Below are positions 31,242 through 42,974 of a DNA stretch of 64,000 bases, piece after piece (position 1 is the first letter of the stretch; each line of letters starts with the position of its first letter). The stretch comes from Bufo bufo (Eukaryota > Chordata > Amphibia > Anura > Bufonidae), in contig NC_053391.1 of the NCBI RefSeq assembly GCF_905171765.1, positions 146,938,917-147,002,916 of the forward strand, given 5' to 3'. A program made the position numbers and the translations under genes. The notes below the pieces were generated by a model that was given only the letters and a program-made list of their open reading frames with translations, made no database searches and was not told where the DNA came from.

Positions 31242-32891
31242 CAGTCAGGTCCATAAATATTGGGACATCGACACAATTCTAACATTTTTGGCTCTATACA
31301 CCACCTCAATGGATTTGAAATGAAACGAACAAGATGTGCTTTAACTGCAGACTGTCATCTTTAATTTGAGGGTATTTACATCCAAATCAGGTGAACGGTG
31401 TAGGAATTACAACAGTTTGCATATGTGCCTCCCACTTGTTAAGGGACCAAAAGTAATGGGACAATTGGCTTCTCAGCTGTTCCATGGCCAGGTGTGTGTT
31501 ATTCCCTCATTATCCCAATTACAATGAGCAGATAAAAGGTCCATAGTTAATTTCAAGTGTGCTATTTGCATTTGGAATCTGTTGCTGTCAACTCTCAAGA
31601 TGAGATCCAAAGAGCTGTCACTATCAGTGAAGCAAGCCATCATTAGGCTGAAAAAACAAAGCAAACCCATCAGAGAGATAGCAAAAACATTAGGCTTGGC
31701 CAAAACAACTGTTTGGAACATTCTTAAAAAGAAGGAACGCATCGGTGAGCTCAGCAACACCAAAAGACCCGGAAGACCACAGAAAACAACTGTGGTGGAT
31801 GACCGAAGAATTCTTTCCCTGATGAAGAAAACACCCTTCACAACAGTTGGCCAGATCAAGAACACTCTCCAGGAGGTAGGTGTATGCGTGTCAAAGTCAA
31901 CAATCAAGAGAAGACTTCACCAGAGTGAATACAGAGGCTTCACCACAAGATGTAAACCATCGGTGAGCCTCAAAAACAGGAAGGCCAGATTAGAGTTTGC
32001 CAAACGACATCTAAAAAAGCCTTCACAGTTCTGGAACAACATCCTATGGATAGATGAGACCAAGATCAACTTGTACCAGAGTGATGGGAAGAGAAGAGTA
32101 TGGAGAAGGAAAGGAACTGCTCATGATCCTAAGCATACCACCTCATCAGTGAAGCATGGCGATGGTAGTGTCATGGCGTGGGCATGTATGGCTGCCAATG
32201 GAACTGGTTCTCTTGTATTTATTGATGATGTGACTGCTGACAAAAGCAGCAGGATGAATTCTGAAGTGTTTCGGACAATATTATCTGCTCATATTCAGCC
32301 AAATGCTTCAGAACTCTTTGGACGGCGCTTCACAGTGCAGATGGACAATGACTCAAAGCATACTGCAAAAGCAACCAAAGAGTTTTTTTAAGGGAAATAA
32401 GTGGAATGTTATGCAATGGCCAAGTCAATCACCTGACCTGAATCGGATTGAGAATGCATTTCACTTGCTGAAGACAAAACTGAAGGGGAAATGCCCCAAG
32501 AACAAACAGGAACTGAAGACAGTTGCAGTAGAGGCCTGACAGAGCATCACAAGGGATGAAACCCAGCATCTGGTGATGTCTATGCGTTCCAGACTTCAGA
32601 CTGTAATTGACTGCAAAGGATTTGCAACCAAGTATTAAAAAGTGAAAGTTTGATTTATGATTATTATTCTGTCCCATTACTTTTGGTTCCTTAACAAGTG
32701 GGAGGAACTTATGCAAACTGTTGTAATTCCTACACCGTTCACCTGATTTGGAAGTAAATACCCTCAAATTAAAGCTGACAGTCTGCAGTTAAAGCACATC
32801 TTGTTTGTTTCATTTCAAATCCATTGTGGTGGTGTATAGAGCCAAAAATGTTAGAATTGTGTCTATGTCCCAATATTTATGGACCTGACTG
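31242..32891 (+). mobile_element. Tc1-like DD34E element C, nearly full length
   Basis: CAGTCAGGTCCATAAATATT and its inverse form TIRs of roughly 230 bp. An inner variant of the end motif (CAAAAGTAATGGGACA versus outer CATAAATATTGGGACA) gives an IR/DR layout. TA follows the right end (32892-32893); the left flank is now AA. Confidence 0.85.
31600..32638 (+). pseudogene. Tc1 DD34E transposase, element C
   Basis: The ATG at 31600 begins a frame of 346 codons once a single extra base is allowed for. The N-terminal helix-turn-helix pair includes PIREIAKTLGLAKTTVWNIL, then GRPQKTT. The catalytic blocks are ILWIDETK, VQMDNDSKHT and SPDLNRIENAF, with 34 residues between the last two acidic positions. 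A run of seven T near 32385-32391 adds one base and causes a stop at 32391. A TGA at 32537-32539 is a second break. With only two lesions this is among the best-preserved transposase genes here. Confidence 0.9.
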
Positions 32892-33063
32892 TATGTCCTT
32901 ATGTTAAACATCAAGGTGAAAAGGTAAAAAAAAGTGCTAATATGTCTAGTCCTCTTCTCACTCTTGGTAGTGTGGATGGGGAAGTTGAGAATGTACTTTT
33001 GTCTTTTACTGGTAGTACCCCTGATTTCTAGTGCCTGCCAAGATGGCGCTAGATTTCAAAACT

Positions 33064-33420
33064 GTGTAAATGGAAGTATTTATTGACAGTGGGGCAGGGG
33101 TTAATTTATTGGATGGCCAGTTTGTCCGTATGCATGGTTTGACAACAAGCTCATTAGACAAAAGTATTTCTGTGTTTGCGATTGATTCCGCCCCTCTCTC
33201 TCAAAAGTGTCTGTCTCAAATGGTGCAGGACATTCGCCTAAAGGTGGGAGATTCTCATATTGCATCCATTTCATGTTTTGTGCTGGAGGGTTTGCCTGCT
33301 CCTCTGGTGTTAGGTTTACCATGGTTAACCAAACATAACCCTACTATCGATTGGCAAGCGAGACAGATTCTCGATTGGAGTGATTTCTGCCTTTTCTCCT
33401 CTCTCCTGCCAGTTGTCCTC
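33064..33420 (+). pseudogene. Ty3/gypsy retrotransposon aspartic protease fragment
   Basis: The frame after a TAA has VFIDSGAGVNLLD with the DSGA active-site motif, then APLVLGLPWLTKHNPTIDWQ, the second conserved block of gypsy proteases. The fragment is about 110 codons. No reverse transcriptase follows. The upstream 32935-33050 frame (SVDGEVENVLLSFTGST) may be the gag-protease linker. Confidence 0.7.
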
Positions 33421-33594
33421 CACTCCACCGTGCCGTCGTCGCGTTCATCTGGCAAAAGGCAGGCTTCCTTTCCCCAAATGTTTGAGCGAAAAAAGATGAT
33501 GACGCTGGATAACCCTCTTGCCCAACTGCTGATCGCTGGCTTGTCAGAACTGCTAGCCCGCCAACTACTGCCATATAAACTGATGGACTCGGAG

Positions 33595-34538
33595 GCAATT
33601 GCCAAGCAGCTTGGTGAAAATAGATCAACTGTTGGAGCAATTTTTTGAAAATGGAAGAGGCTAAAGATGACTGTCAGTCTCCCTCGGACTGGGGCTCCAT
33701 GCAAGATCTCACCTCATCGAGTATCACTGATGATAAGAAAGGTGAGGAATCAGCCCAGAACTACAAGGGACGAGCTGGTCAATGACATAAAGAGAGCTGG
33801 CACCACAGTTTCAAAGGTCACTGTCAGTAGAACACTACGCCGTCATGGTTTTAAATCATGCATTGCACGGAAGGTTCCCCTGCTCAAGTCATCACATGTC
33901 CAGGACCGTCTAAAGTTTGCCAATGACCATCTGGATGATCCAGAGGAGGCATGGGAGAAAGTCATGTGGTCAGATGAGACCAAAGTAGAACTTTTTGGTC
34001 TAAACTTCACTCGTCGTGTTTGGAGGAAAAAGAAGGATGAGTTGCATCCCACGAACACCATCCATACTATGAAGCATGGGGGTGGTAACATCATGCTTTG
34101 GGGGTGCTTTTCTGCGAAGGGGACAGGTCGACTGCACTGTATTAAGGAGAGGATGAATGGGGCCATTTATTGTGAGATTTTGAGCAACAACCTCCTTCCC
34201 TCAGTCAGAGCATTGAAGATGGGTCATGGCTGGATCTTCCAACATAACCACGACCCGAAGCACACAGCCAGGATAACCAAGGATTGGCTCCGTAAGAAGC
34301 ATATCAAGGTTCTGGAGTGGCCTAGCCAGTCTCCAGACCTAAATCCAATAAAACATCTTTGGAGAAAGCTGAAACTCTGTGTTGCTCAGTGACAGCCCGA
34401 AACCTGACAGATCTAGAGGAGATCGGTGTGGAGGAGTGGGCCAAAATCCCTGTTGCAGTGTGTGCAAACCTGGTCAAGAACTACAGGAAACATTTGACCT
34501 CTGAAATTGCAAACAAAGACTTCTGTACCAAATATTAA
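33595..34538 (+). pseudogene. Tc1 transposase, element D, catalytic residues lost
   Basis: The frame begins IAKQLGENRSTVGAIF, is stopped by a TGA at 33646-33648, and resumes [16 protein letters not shown]. The first catalytic block MWSDETK is present. The second is changed to FQHNHDPKH, where the family has HDND, so the Asp is lost. The third reads [11 protein letters not shown], where the Glu is Lys. A CGA-to-TGA-type stop at 34390-34392 and a 1-base deletion just after follow. The C-terminus runs to the TAA at 34538. The enzyme is dead. Confidence 0.85.
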
Positions 34539-34705
34539 CACTGATTTTCTCAGACAAATAAATTCTTTAAAAATCATACAATGTGATTTCCTGATTTATT
34601 TATTTTTTATTCTGTCTCTCAATGTGAATTTCAGACCCCTCCATGATTTCTAAGTAGGAGAACTTGCAAAATCGCAGGGTGTTCAAATACTTCTGTTCCT
34701 CACTG
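33595..34705 (+). mobile_element. 5'-truncated Tc1-like DD34E element D
   Basis: The right end 'tacttctgttcctcactg' at 34705 is followed by TA (34706-34707). No matching left end is seen. Homology starts in the first helix-turn-helix at about 33595, directly against unrelated sequence. Confidence 0.75.
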
Positions 34706-34707
34706 TA

Positions 34708-36525
34708 TCACCTGAATGGCCAAGTTCAGCTATAGCTGGACTATGTCCTTTTTCTGGCAAATACCATGATCCGTGAGAACCCCTTTAGGTCTTTACAAAT
34801 GGCAGTTGGTTACACACACATACAAATGACACAACATGCACAAAATACACATAAATCAAACAAAACAATTCTCCTCTTTCTGAGTGATTAGTGATCTGTG
34901 AAACCTGTCCCCTCCAGGTCTTTCATATGTCAGTAGTCTTGACTGTAGTTCTGGCATTCAACTCACGAAGCCGGGAAATCATAATGAACAGTGCTATAGG
35001 CCCCCACTCATGAGGGTAAACAAAATTGCAGAGGAAAAATATTAAAATGAATGCATTTTCTTAACCACAATGCTGCATCTATGGCTGCAAACAATCAGGC
35101 CTTCTGATGTCCTCTCTACTATAACTTGTTACTTGTACTTAAACTAAAGTAAAATCATCTGACTCTTATAGATTGTCTTAATGACTAATTATGGGTTACT
35201 CCGTTTCCTTTTACATCTACCGGAACTTTCTCTTCCTATTTATCTTCAGACACAAGAGGAAGTTGCCTGCCCTTATGATGCTTTGTGCCCACCAATAGCC
35301 TACCATGCTAATCAGGGCATACGGCTGTCACAAATCCCCTCTCAACAAAATGATTTAATTTAATCAGCATGTTAGGGCTCAGATAGCGAAAGATAGGTTA
35401 CCACTTCTTGCATCCAGACAAAAGCTTCAAATCCACATGAAGCCTAATTTCTTCACACAAAGAAAGTTTTCCTAGTTTTCTAGACCGAGGCCAAGAAACC
35501 GCAGCTGAGCACTGAGGAAAAGTTGTTTTCCCAGCCATCAATTTCGGCACACGTATATTGGGCATGCTAATCACAATGTTTCAAAGGTCACAGAACTCGG
35601 CAGCACCAGGGAACACTGGGGCTTTCCTTGATAAGCACTCAATTATTTCCTCCTCAGATTGGTGGTGCTTTGAATTACCCTAATGGAGCATTAAGTGAAC
35701 ACAACAAGAATCTCAGTAGCAAGACTGTGATATGTTGCTGATTGTTACTTCAGCTGATTGGTACTTTCTAAATCCAATCACTCCGTGTTTAGAGAACTTG
35801 AAAAGTCAAAGTCACATGTTAATTCGCCAAAGGGTTTATTCTGTGCCTAATGTCACTTTCTGAAATTCATGTCTTTGTTTGATTTTCGAGAAAAAAAATC
35901 AATCCCCATTCTTTTCCCGTTAATTGTCTATGTGCTCCCTGCAAATAGCAATGTAATTGGCTCATTATTTTATATTTTTGACTCTTGACATAATCTCCAG
36001 GTGGTACAAAATAATTCTCCAGCCTACCAGCAGCAGGGACGGGATCCATGCTATGCAGGCTGCATGCCCGCTCCTGTCTGATTTGCATATTGTCTTAAAA
36101 TGAAATTGTGGATGGAGTTTGTTTCACATATTACCCGCAAACAACGCAGCTAAATAAAGTGTTAATAAACAGTTCTTATGCCAACCAAGTGTAATGTTTG
36201 CACGAACAACCATTATCTTTTATTGCCATGCTTGTCAGGAAGCCATAGCGCTTACCTACCTGCTCACAGTTACTCATGAATGCACATAAAGACATTACGT
36301 TGACAGTAGGTATGGACTATGGACAAGACATGTCAATGGTGCCAGCCTAAAATGACATGGTAACCTGTGCAAAATTACTTTCCAGCTGACTCTGCAACAG
36401 AGAAGATTCCTGTCAACTCAGTTTCCGCTGGAAACAGAAATTAGATTTTTCAAGTGGCACAAGTGACATTAGGACAATAAAGGGCCAATAGAAGAGTTAA
36501 CATTAGGTTGAATTCATATTCTTAC
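34708..36525. other. Low-repeat stretch without a recognised gene
   Basis: No transposon ends, tandem repeats or coding domains were seen. Around 35860-36170 the sequence has several homeodomain-like AATTG/ATTA sites and an octamer ATTTGCAT at 36081-36088. This could be ancestral or regulatory DNA, but nothing proves it. Confidence 0.4.
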
Positions 36526-36529
36526 AACA

Positions 36530-36695
36530 TTATTATTATTATTTATTATTAAAGCACCATTCATTCCATAGCGCTGTACATATGAAAAGGGGTATACATA
36601 CATAATACAGACAATTGCACTAAGCATGAACAAGACGAGTTACAGAATGAGAGAGGGCCCTGCCCGTGAGGGCTCGCAATCTACAGGATCCCAAC
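36530..36695 (+). repeat. Dispersed LINE-tail-like repeat
   Basis: An ATT microsatellite is followed by 'ccatagcgctgtacatatga', 'ggggtatacatacataatac' and 'gggccctgcccgtgagggct' then 'cgcaatctaca'. This layout is typical of a LINE 3' tail or derived SINE. The class is not certain. Confidence 0.5.
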
Positions 36696-36796
36696 AGCAA
36701 CATTCACCATACTGTTCAATGTGACTATTCCTTAACCGCTTCATTACCGGTGTGTTTACAGGCCAATTTTTCAGTTTTAGCAATAGGCCTATCTAA

Positions 36797-37336
36797 AGGG
36801 TACTTTCACACTTGCGTTGTTTAATTCCGGCAGGCAGTTCCGTTGCCTGAACTGCCTGCCTGATCTGGCAAACTGTATGCAAACGCATGTCATTTTTTCT
36901 GACTGATCAGGCATTTTTCAGACTGATCGGGATCCTGATCAGTCTGAAAAATGCATTGCAATACCGGATCCGTTTTTCCGGTGTCATCAGGCAAAACGGA
37001 TTCGGTATATATTTTTTTCTCATTTTTAAAGGTCTGCGCATGCGTGGTATTTTGAATGCTGGATCCGGCACTAATACTATGGAAAAAAATGCCGGATCCG
37101 GCATTCAGGCAAGTCTTCAGTTTTTTTTGGCCGGAGATAAAACCGTAGCATGCTACGGTTTTCTCTTTTGCCTGATCAGTCAAAATGACTGAACTGAAGA
37201 CATCCTGATGCATCCTGAACGGATTGCTCTTTATTCAGAATGCATGGGGATAAAACTGTTCAGTTATTTTCCGGTATAGAGCCCCTGTGACGGAACTCTA
37301 TGCCGGAAAAGAAAAACGCTAGTGTGAAAGTAGCCT
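36797..37336. mobile_element. Harbinger-like MITE, 540 bp, with internal palindromes
   Basis: TAA is duplicated at 36794-36796 and 37337-37339. The ends read AGGGTACTTTCACACTTGCG and, inverted, AGGCTACTTTCACACTAGCG. A 3-bp TWA duplication is typical of PIF/Harbinger. Inside are a near-perfect hairpin (about 36910-36956) and a perfect short palindrome around 37150 (AACCGTAGCATGCTACGGTT). Confidence 0.75.
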
Positions 37337-37339
37337 TAA

Positions 37340-38214
37340 CTGGGTGAAGTGGCCTAGCTCAGGATTTGGGGGGTACTATATCTCCTTATGGACAGCACTT
37401 TAATCGCCTGTGTCGACTTATACATGCACGCCAAATAAGCTCTTAGCAAGCTCTGCCTCTAATGCTACAAGATGTATATCTAATGCTACATCTGTTAATG
37501 AAATGGAAACTCTGGTTCTGTTTAACCACAGGATAATAGGGACACAAAAAATCCCCCTTATTATACCTGTCTGAAAAGGCAATGTTTGTTGATGATTTGT
37601 GGGGACAGTCAATGGCTGAAAAAGTAATTTCTGACTAATCTTTTCAATTTGTAAGAAATATATTAGATTCCTCTCTAGTGATAGTATTTTTCGCTCTTAC
37701 TGCAACATGTAATGGGTATCGCTAGAGAAGCGGTCTGTATATTTTACTTTATAGATATGGTATGGACAGGATAGGGACAGTGTTAAATACATATTTTGTT
37801 GATGCTTCTGTGGTTATAGTGTGTTTGGTGCAACTTATTTAGCCCTGTCATCTGAATGCTGGCAAACATCTAGATCATTGCATCAATAAACTCCCTAATT
37901 AGGAGCAAAATGTTTATTAGATGAGCAAGCACTCATGTTCACACTTCTTTTATGGAAAAAAAGCACCCATATATGACAATCCGAGAGTAAGAATGCTCTC
38001 TGGTTGAAGAGAAAAAGGGGTTGATAACATGCACAGAAGTCCATGTTACCCTGCCTCTGGGGCCTTGTATAGTTACACAGGGAGAGACAATCTATGTCTC
38101 TTCTCTGTGCAGCCTAAAGTTAGCAGTACGAGTCCCCCCATGTGGATATGTCTATTTTAAAAATGCTGGGTGCATGCAATGTCACTTCCTGGCTCAGAAC
38201 CCCAAAATGTACAA
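37340..38214. other. No gene recognised
   Basis: AT-rich sequence without convincing frames or repeat ends. Confidence 0.4.
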
Positions 38215-38420
38215 AAGAAGATACCATGCAGCACTCCTCTAGTCGATTCAACAGCGGATTATTCAAATATAGGCATCAAACAAAGTGATGTTTCGACTTA
38301 GATAGGTCTTTCTCAAGCTTGAGAAAGACTTATCTAAGTTGAAATATTGCTTTGTTTGGTGCCTATATGTGAACAGACTGCTGTTGCATCGACTGGAGGA
38401 GTGCTGCAGTTTCTCTTCTT
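38215..38420. repeat. About 200-bp foldback, PLE-terminal-repeat-like
   Basis: Two arms of about 100 bp are inverted around the AAGCTT at 38315-38320. Both arms read outward as CTTGAGAAAGAC, then a short hairpin, then TTGAAA or CGAAAC. This order resembles decayed hammerhead-type ends of PLEs. The outer parts 'gcagcactcctctagtcga' and 'tcgactggaggagtgctgc' also pair. Confidence 0.65.
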
Positions 38421-39343
38421 TTGTCCTCTGTGCAGCCTGTCATCATGGCCTCCACTGGCCCCCTGTCCTCCTCCATGCTAGCTCCTGTATAACAGCTGGC
38501 TGAAGGGGTGGATGGCTGGTTTCTCTTGAGATATCTTGAGCTGTGTAACATCTAGAGCTCTAAGCCAGGTATTGTATTAAATTTGATAATCTAAGCTTTA
38601 AAACAAGACCAGGATTGTGGCTAGGTGTTATAAATCGCAAGTTACAGCACTTAAATATTGGGTTAGGTATGAGAGATGCAGGTAAATGCAGCTTACACAG
38701 AGACTTCTAAAATATTCTTGCCTTTCATGTGACTGTGAGCTATGTGTAGTGCCCCCTTGCACCTGCTAGAGGTAGGTCCTGAATAAAATTCTGCTGCAGC
38801 AGGTAAATACAGACCCCAGTATGCACACTATTTAAGCAGCACAGTGCTTGAACTCATACTTCTCCCCCCTCAAAGGTGTGAAGGAGAGGAGGGCTTCAGA
38901 CCAGGGGCAGCTAAAATAAAGCCACAGACCATGCCTACTGAGTCCCTGGCCAGGGATGTGGAGAAGTGCTCACAATAGCTGCAGTAACCCTAAGAGGGAG
39001 CAAATATGAGCAACAGCTAACAGCATGGAAGAAGAGGGAGTCTCCTATTCCACAGACGTGGCACCAAAGTGTGATGTCCTTCATCAGATGGCTGCAGAGG
39101 GTGATATGACCTGCTGGTTAGATGGCTCTGCAGATGAGACAGCTGCACATGCAAACGTGTGAAAAGTGAAAGTGCCAGGAGAGAGCAGGGTGCCCTTAAG
39201 AAAAGGTAACTGGAATAGGGTTAGTGTTGTTGGACCAAAGAGTTGCCAACACTCAGGTCTGTGTGGCAGCCCATGGAAATACTTGATTTAGATGGGCAAA
39301 TGATAGTATTGTGACTCCTCATCATTGCCCAGAAGACAGAGTG
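38421..39343. other. No gene recognised
   Basis: Mixed composition with no supported coding frame, transposon end or RNA gene. Confidence 0.4.
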
Positions 39344-39504
39344 TAAGGCCTCATGCACACGACCGTTGTGTGCATCCGTGGCCGTTGTTCCGTTTTCCGT
39401 GATTTTCTGCGGACCCATTGAGTTTCAATGGGTCCGTTGAAAACTCGGAAAATTTTCACCGTTGTTCATCCGCGGCCGTGATCCGTGTTTCCTGTCCGGC
39501 CAAT

Positions 39505-39695
39505 TTTTAGAAGCATTATACTTACCTGCGAGCTGCGATGTCTGTGACCGGCCGGGCGCTCCTCCTACTGGTAAGTGACAGGTCTGTGCTATAGGCAATG
39601 CGCCGCACAGACCTTTCAGTTACCAGTAGGAGGAGCCCCGGCCGGTCACAGACATCGCAGCTCGCAGGTAAGTATAATGCTTCTAAAAATTGCTA
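39505..39695. repeat. Foldback inside the Harbinger MITE
   Basis: 'tagaagcattatacttacct' through 'cctcctactggtaa' is inverted at 'ttaccagtaggagg' through 'aggtaagtataatgcttcta'. The arms are near-perfect and about 75 bp each, around a 40-bp loop. Confidence 0.85.
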
Positions 39696-39794
39696 AGTAA
39701 CCATAGCAACCAGGACTGCAGTAGTGTCCTGGTTGCCATGGTTACCGATCGGAGCCCCAGCGATTAAACTGGGACTCCGATCGGAACTCTCCAC

Positions 39795-40062
39795 TGCCAC
39801 CAATGATGGGGGAACGTGATTTTAACTAGGGGGGGGAGATGTGAGGCCGCACTGGCCACCAATGATGGGGGATTCGGAACGTGATTTTAACTAGGGGGGG
39901 GAGATGTGAGGCCGCACTGGCCACCAATGATGGGGGATTCAGAACGTGATTTTAACAAGGGGGGGGGAGATGTGAGGCCGCACTGGCCACCAATGATGGG
40001 GGATTCGGAACGTGATTTTAACTGGGGGGGGGAGAGGGGAGGCCGCACTGGCCACCAATGAA
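39795..40062 (+). repeat. Tandem array of a roughly 66-bp unit
   Basis: Four units contain 'gccaccaatgatggggga', 'cgtgattttaacta' and a G-run followed by 'agatgtgaggccgcact'. The reverse strand is open across the array by chance. Confidence 0.8.
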
Positions 40063-40721
40063 TATAATATTGGGGAGGGAGGGGGTCTGCCCCCTCCAGC
40101 CTGGCAGCACCTGATCTCTTACAGGGGGCTATGATACGCACAATTAACCCTTTAGGTGCTGCACCCGAGGGGTTAATTTTGCGGATCACAGCCCCCCTGT
40201 AAAAGATCGGGTGCTGCCAGGCAGCAGGGGGCAGTCAAGTACACAGTTCATAGGATATTCTAACTTGAAGCGTCCCCATCACTCTGTGTTAGAATATACT
40301 GTCGGATATGAGTTTCACGATCTAACTCAAATCTGATGGTATATTCTAACATAGAAGCGTTCCCATGGTGATGGGGACGCTTCAAGTTAAAATATACCAT
40401 CGGATTGGAGAAAACTCATCCTATGGTATATTAACTCCTGACTTTACATTGAAAGTCAATGGGGGACAGATCCGTTTGCAATTGCACCATATTGTGTCAA
40501 CGTCAAACGGATCCGTCCACATTGACTTGCATTGTAAGTCAGGACGGATCAGTTTGGCTCCGCACGGCCAGGCGGACACCAAAACGACTTTTTTTTTTAT
40601 GTCCGTGGATCCTCCAAAAATCAAGGAAGACCCACGGACGAAAAAACGGTCACGGATCACGGACCAACGGAATCCCGTTTTGCGGACCGTGAAAAAATAC
40701 TGTCGTGTGCATGAGGCCTAA

Positions 40722-41369
40722 TAGTGAGTGGAGATCCCGAGCTATGCCCTTGGGGCCTGAAAGGTTGACATTGCCCCTGTAGCAGGGAGGTTTGGCTTCA
40801 GACTACAATATGCACTACAATGTAAGTAGTTAAGAGGACTGTGCCTCTATGTAAGCATATGCTTGTTGTGCTACAAATGTGTAGCCACCAAAGTTGTGTG
40901 CCCTCACTGAAAGAATGTCTTCATTACACGAGTACTGTGCATTAAGAGATTGTATCTGTCATGAGTACTATACCTGTAAGAGACTCGTAAATATGTTAAT
41001 GTTAATAAATATATATGTGCCCTCCGTTTGCCCTATTTGATTGTAAAAAAAATTCTAAGGTTATGCTTTACAACGCCACCATCCAGGCATGCTCTCTACA
41101 ACTCCAACAGCATCAAAAACACTTATCACATGATGTCTTCTGACTATATACAGTATGAATGATGGTTGATAGGCGGTGGTGGGTTTCAGTTGGATTTAAA
41201 TATCCAAAAATATATTTGTGTCTGAACATTGCAATCGTCAGCCAGAAAATTGTTGATGATGTTTATGGCCAAATTTATATCAGAATAGAAACTTTAATGC
41301 ACTGATTTTGATTAGATTTGGCAATAAACTGTTATTTATGTACACCTTAGAAATATGTAAAGTTTATAT
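40722..41369. other. No gene recognised
   Basis: AT-rich sequence between MITEs. No supported feature. Confidence 0.4.
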
Positions 41370-41411
41370 TGTCAGCAGATTTGTACCTATGAAGCTGACT
41401 GACCTGTTATA

Positions 41412-42974
41412 CACCCTGTACAGAATTATTAGGCAAATTAGTATTTTGACCACATCATCCTCTTTATGCATGTTGTCTTACTCCAAGCTGTATAGGCTCG
41501 AAAGCCTACTACCAATTAAGCATATTAGGTGATGTGCATCTCTGTAATGAGAAGGGGTGTGGTCTAATGACATCAACACCCTATATCAGGTGTGCATAAT
41601 TATTAGGCAACTTCCTTTCCTTTGGCAAAATGGGTCAAAAGAAGGACTTGACAGGCTCATAAAAGTCAAAAATAGTGAGATATCTTGCAGAGGGATGCAG
41701 CACTCTTAAAATTGCAAAGCTTCTGAATCGTGATCATCGAACAATCAAGCGTTTCATTCAAAATAGTCAACAGGGTCGCAAGAAGCGTGTGGAAAAACCA
41801 AGGCGCAAAATAACTGCCCATGAACTGAGAAAAGTCAAGCGTGCAGCTGCCAAGATGCCACTTGCCACCAGTTTGGCCATATTTCAGAGCTGCAACATCA
41901 CTGGAGTGCCCAAAAGCACAAGGTGTGCAATACTCAGAGACATGGCCAAGGTAAGAAAGGCTGAAAGACGACCACCACTGAACAAGACACACAAGCTGAA
42001 ACGTCAAGACTGGGCCAAGAAATATCTCAAGACTGATTTTTCTAAGGTTTTATGGACTGATGAAATGAGAGTGAGTCTTGATGGGCCAGATGGATGGGCC
42101 CGTGGCTGGATTGGTAAAGGGCAGAGAGCTCCAGTCCGACTCAGACGCCAGCAAGGTGGAGATGGAGTACTGGTTTGGGCTGGTATCATCAAAGATGAGC
42201 TTGAGGGGCCTTTTTGGGTTGAGGATGGAGTCAAGCTCAACTCCCAGTCTTACTGCCAGTTTCTGGAAGACACCTTCTTCAAGCAGTGGTACAGGAAGAA
42301 GTCTGCATCCTTCAAAAAAAACATGATTTTCATGCAGGACAATGCTCCATCACACGCGTCCAAGTACTCCACAGCGTGGCTGGCAAGAAAGGGTATAAAA
42401 TAAGAAAATCTAATGACATGGCCTCCTTGTTCACCTGATCTGAACCCCATTGAGAACCTGTGGTCCATCATCAAATGTGAGATTTACAAGGAGGGAAAAC
42501 AGTACACCTCTCTGAACAGTGTCTGGGAGGCTGTGGTTGCTGCTGCACGCAATGTTGATGGTGAACAGATCAAAACACTGACAGAATCCATGGATGGCAG
42601 GCTTTTGAGTGTCCTTGCAAAGAAAGGTGGCTATATTGGTCACTGATTTGTTTTTGTTTTGTTTTTGAATGTCAGAAATGTATATTTGTGAATGTTGAGA
42701 TGTTATATTGGTTTCACTGGTAAAAATAAATAATTGAAATGGGTATATATTTGTTTTTTGTTAAGTTGCCTAATAATTATGCACAGTAATAGTCACCTGC
42801 ACACACAGATATCCCCCTAAAATACCTAAAACTAAAAACAAACTAAAAACTACTACCAAAAATATTCAGCTTTGATATTAATGAGTTTTTTGGGTTCATT
42901 GAGAACATGGTTGTTGTTCAATAATAAAATTAATCCTCAAAAATACAACTTGCCTAATAATTCTGCACTCCCTG
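41412..42974 (+). mobile_element. Tc1/mariner element with DD37E transposase, copy 2
   Basis: Outer ends carry CAGAATTATTAGGCAA and TTGCCTAATAATTCTG, with inner copies at about 41594-41611 and 42765-42783. TA flanks both ends (41410-41411 and 42975-42976). It is 1563 bp and very similar to 837-2370. Confidence 0.88.
41630..42646 (+). pseudogene. DD37E transposase with two nonsense codons
   Basis: The frame from the ATG at 41630 to the TGA at 42646 is 338 codons and has no frameshift. Two TAA codons break it, at 41660-41662 and 42401-42403. Both sit where copy 1 has GAA, so each is a single G-to-T change. Otherwise the domains are complete: two helix-turn-helix regions, VLWTDEMR, MQDNAPSHAS and [11 protein letters not shown], ending AKKGGYIGH. 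Confidence 0.9.

Larger units (their letters stand above)
39347..40718. mobile_element. Harbinger-like MITE, 1.37 kb, with inner foldbacks and tandem repeats
   Basis: The 17-bp ends GGCCTCATGCACACGAC are perfectly inverted, and TAA is duplicated at 39344-39346 and 40719-40721. The interior has a foldback (39505-39695), a four-unit tandem array (39795-40062) and a second inverted pair (about 40235-40410, 'cttgaagcgtccccatcac' with 'gatggggacgcttcaag'). No transposase frame is present. Confidence 0.85.

Noticed and set aside
35867..36088. 73-codon minus-strand frame in the low-repeat island
   Set aside because: No domain, no exon-like splice context that stands out, and length within chance expectation.
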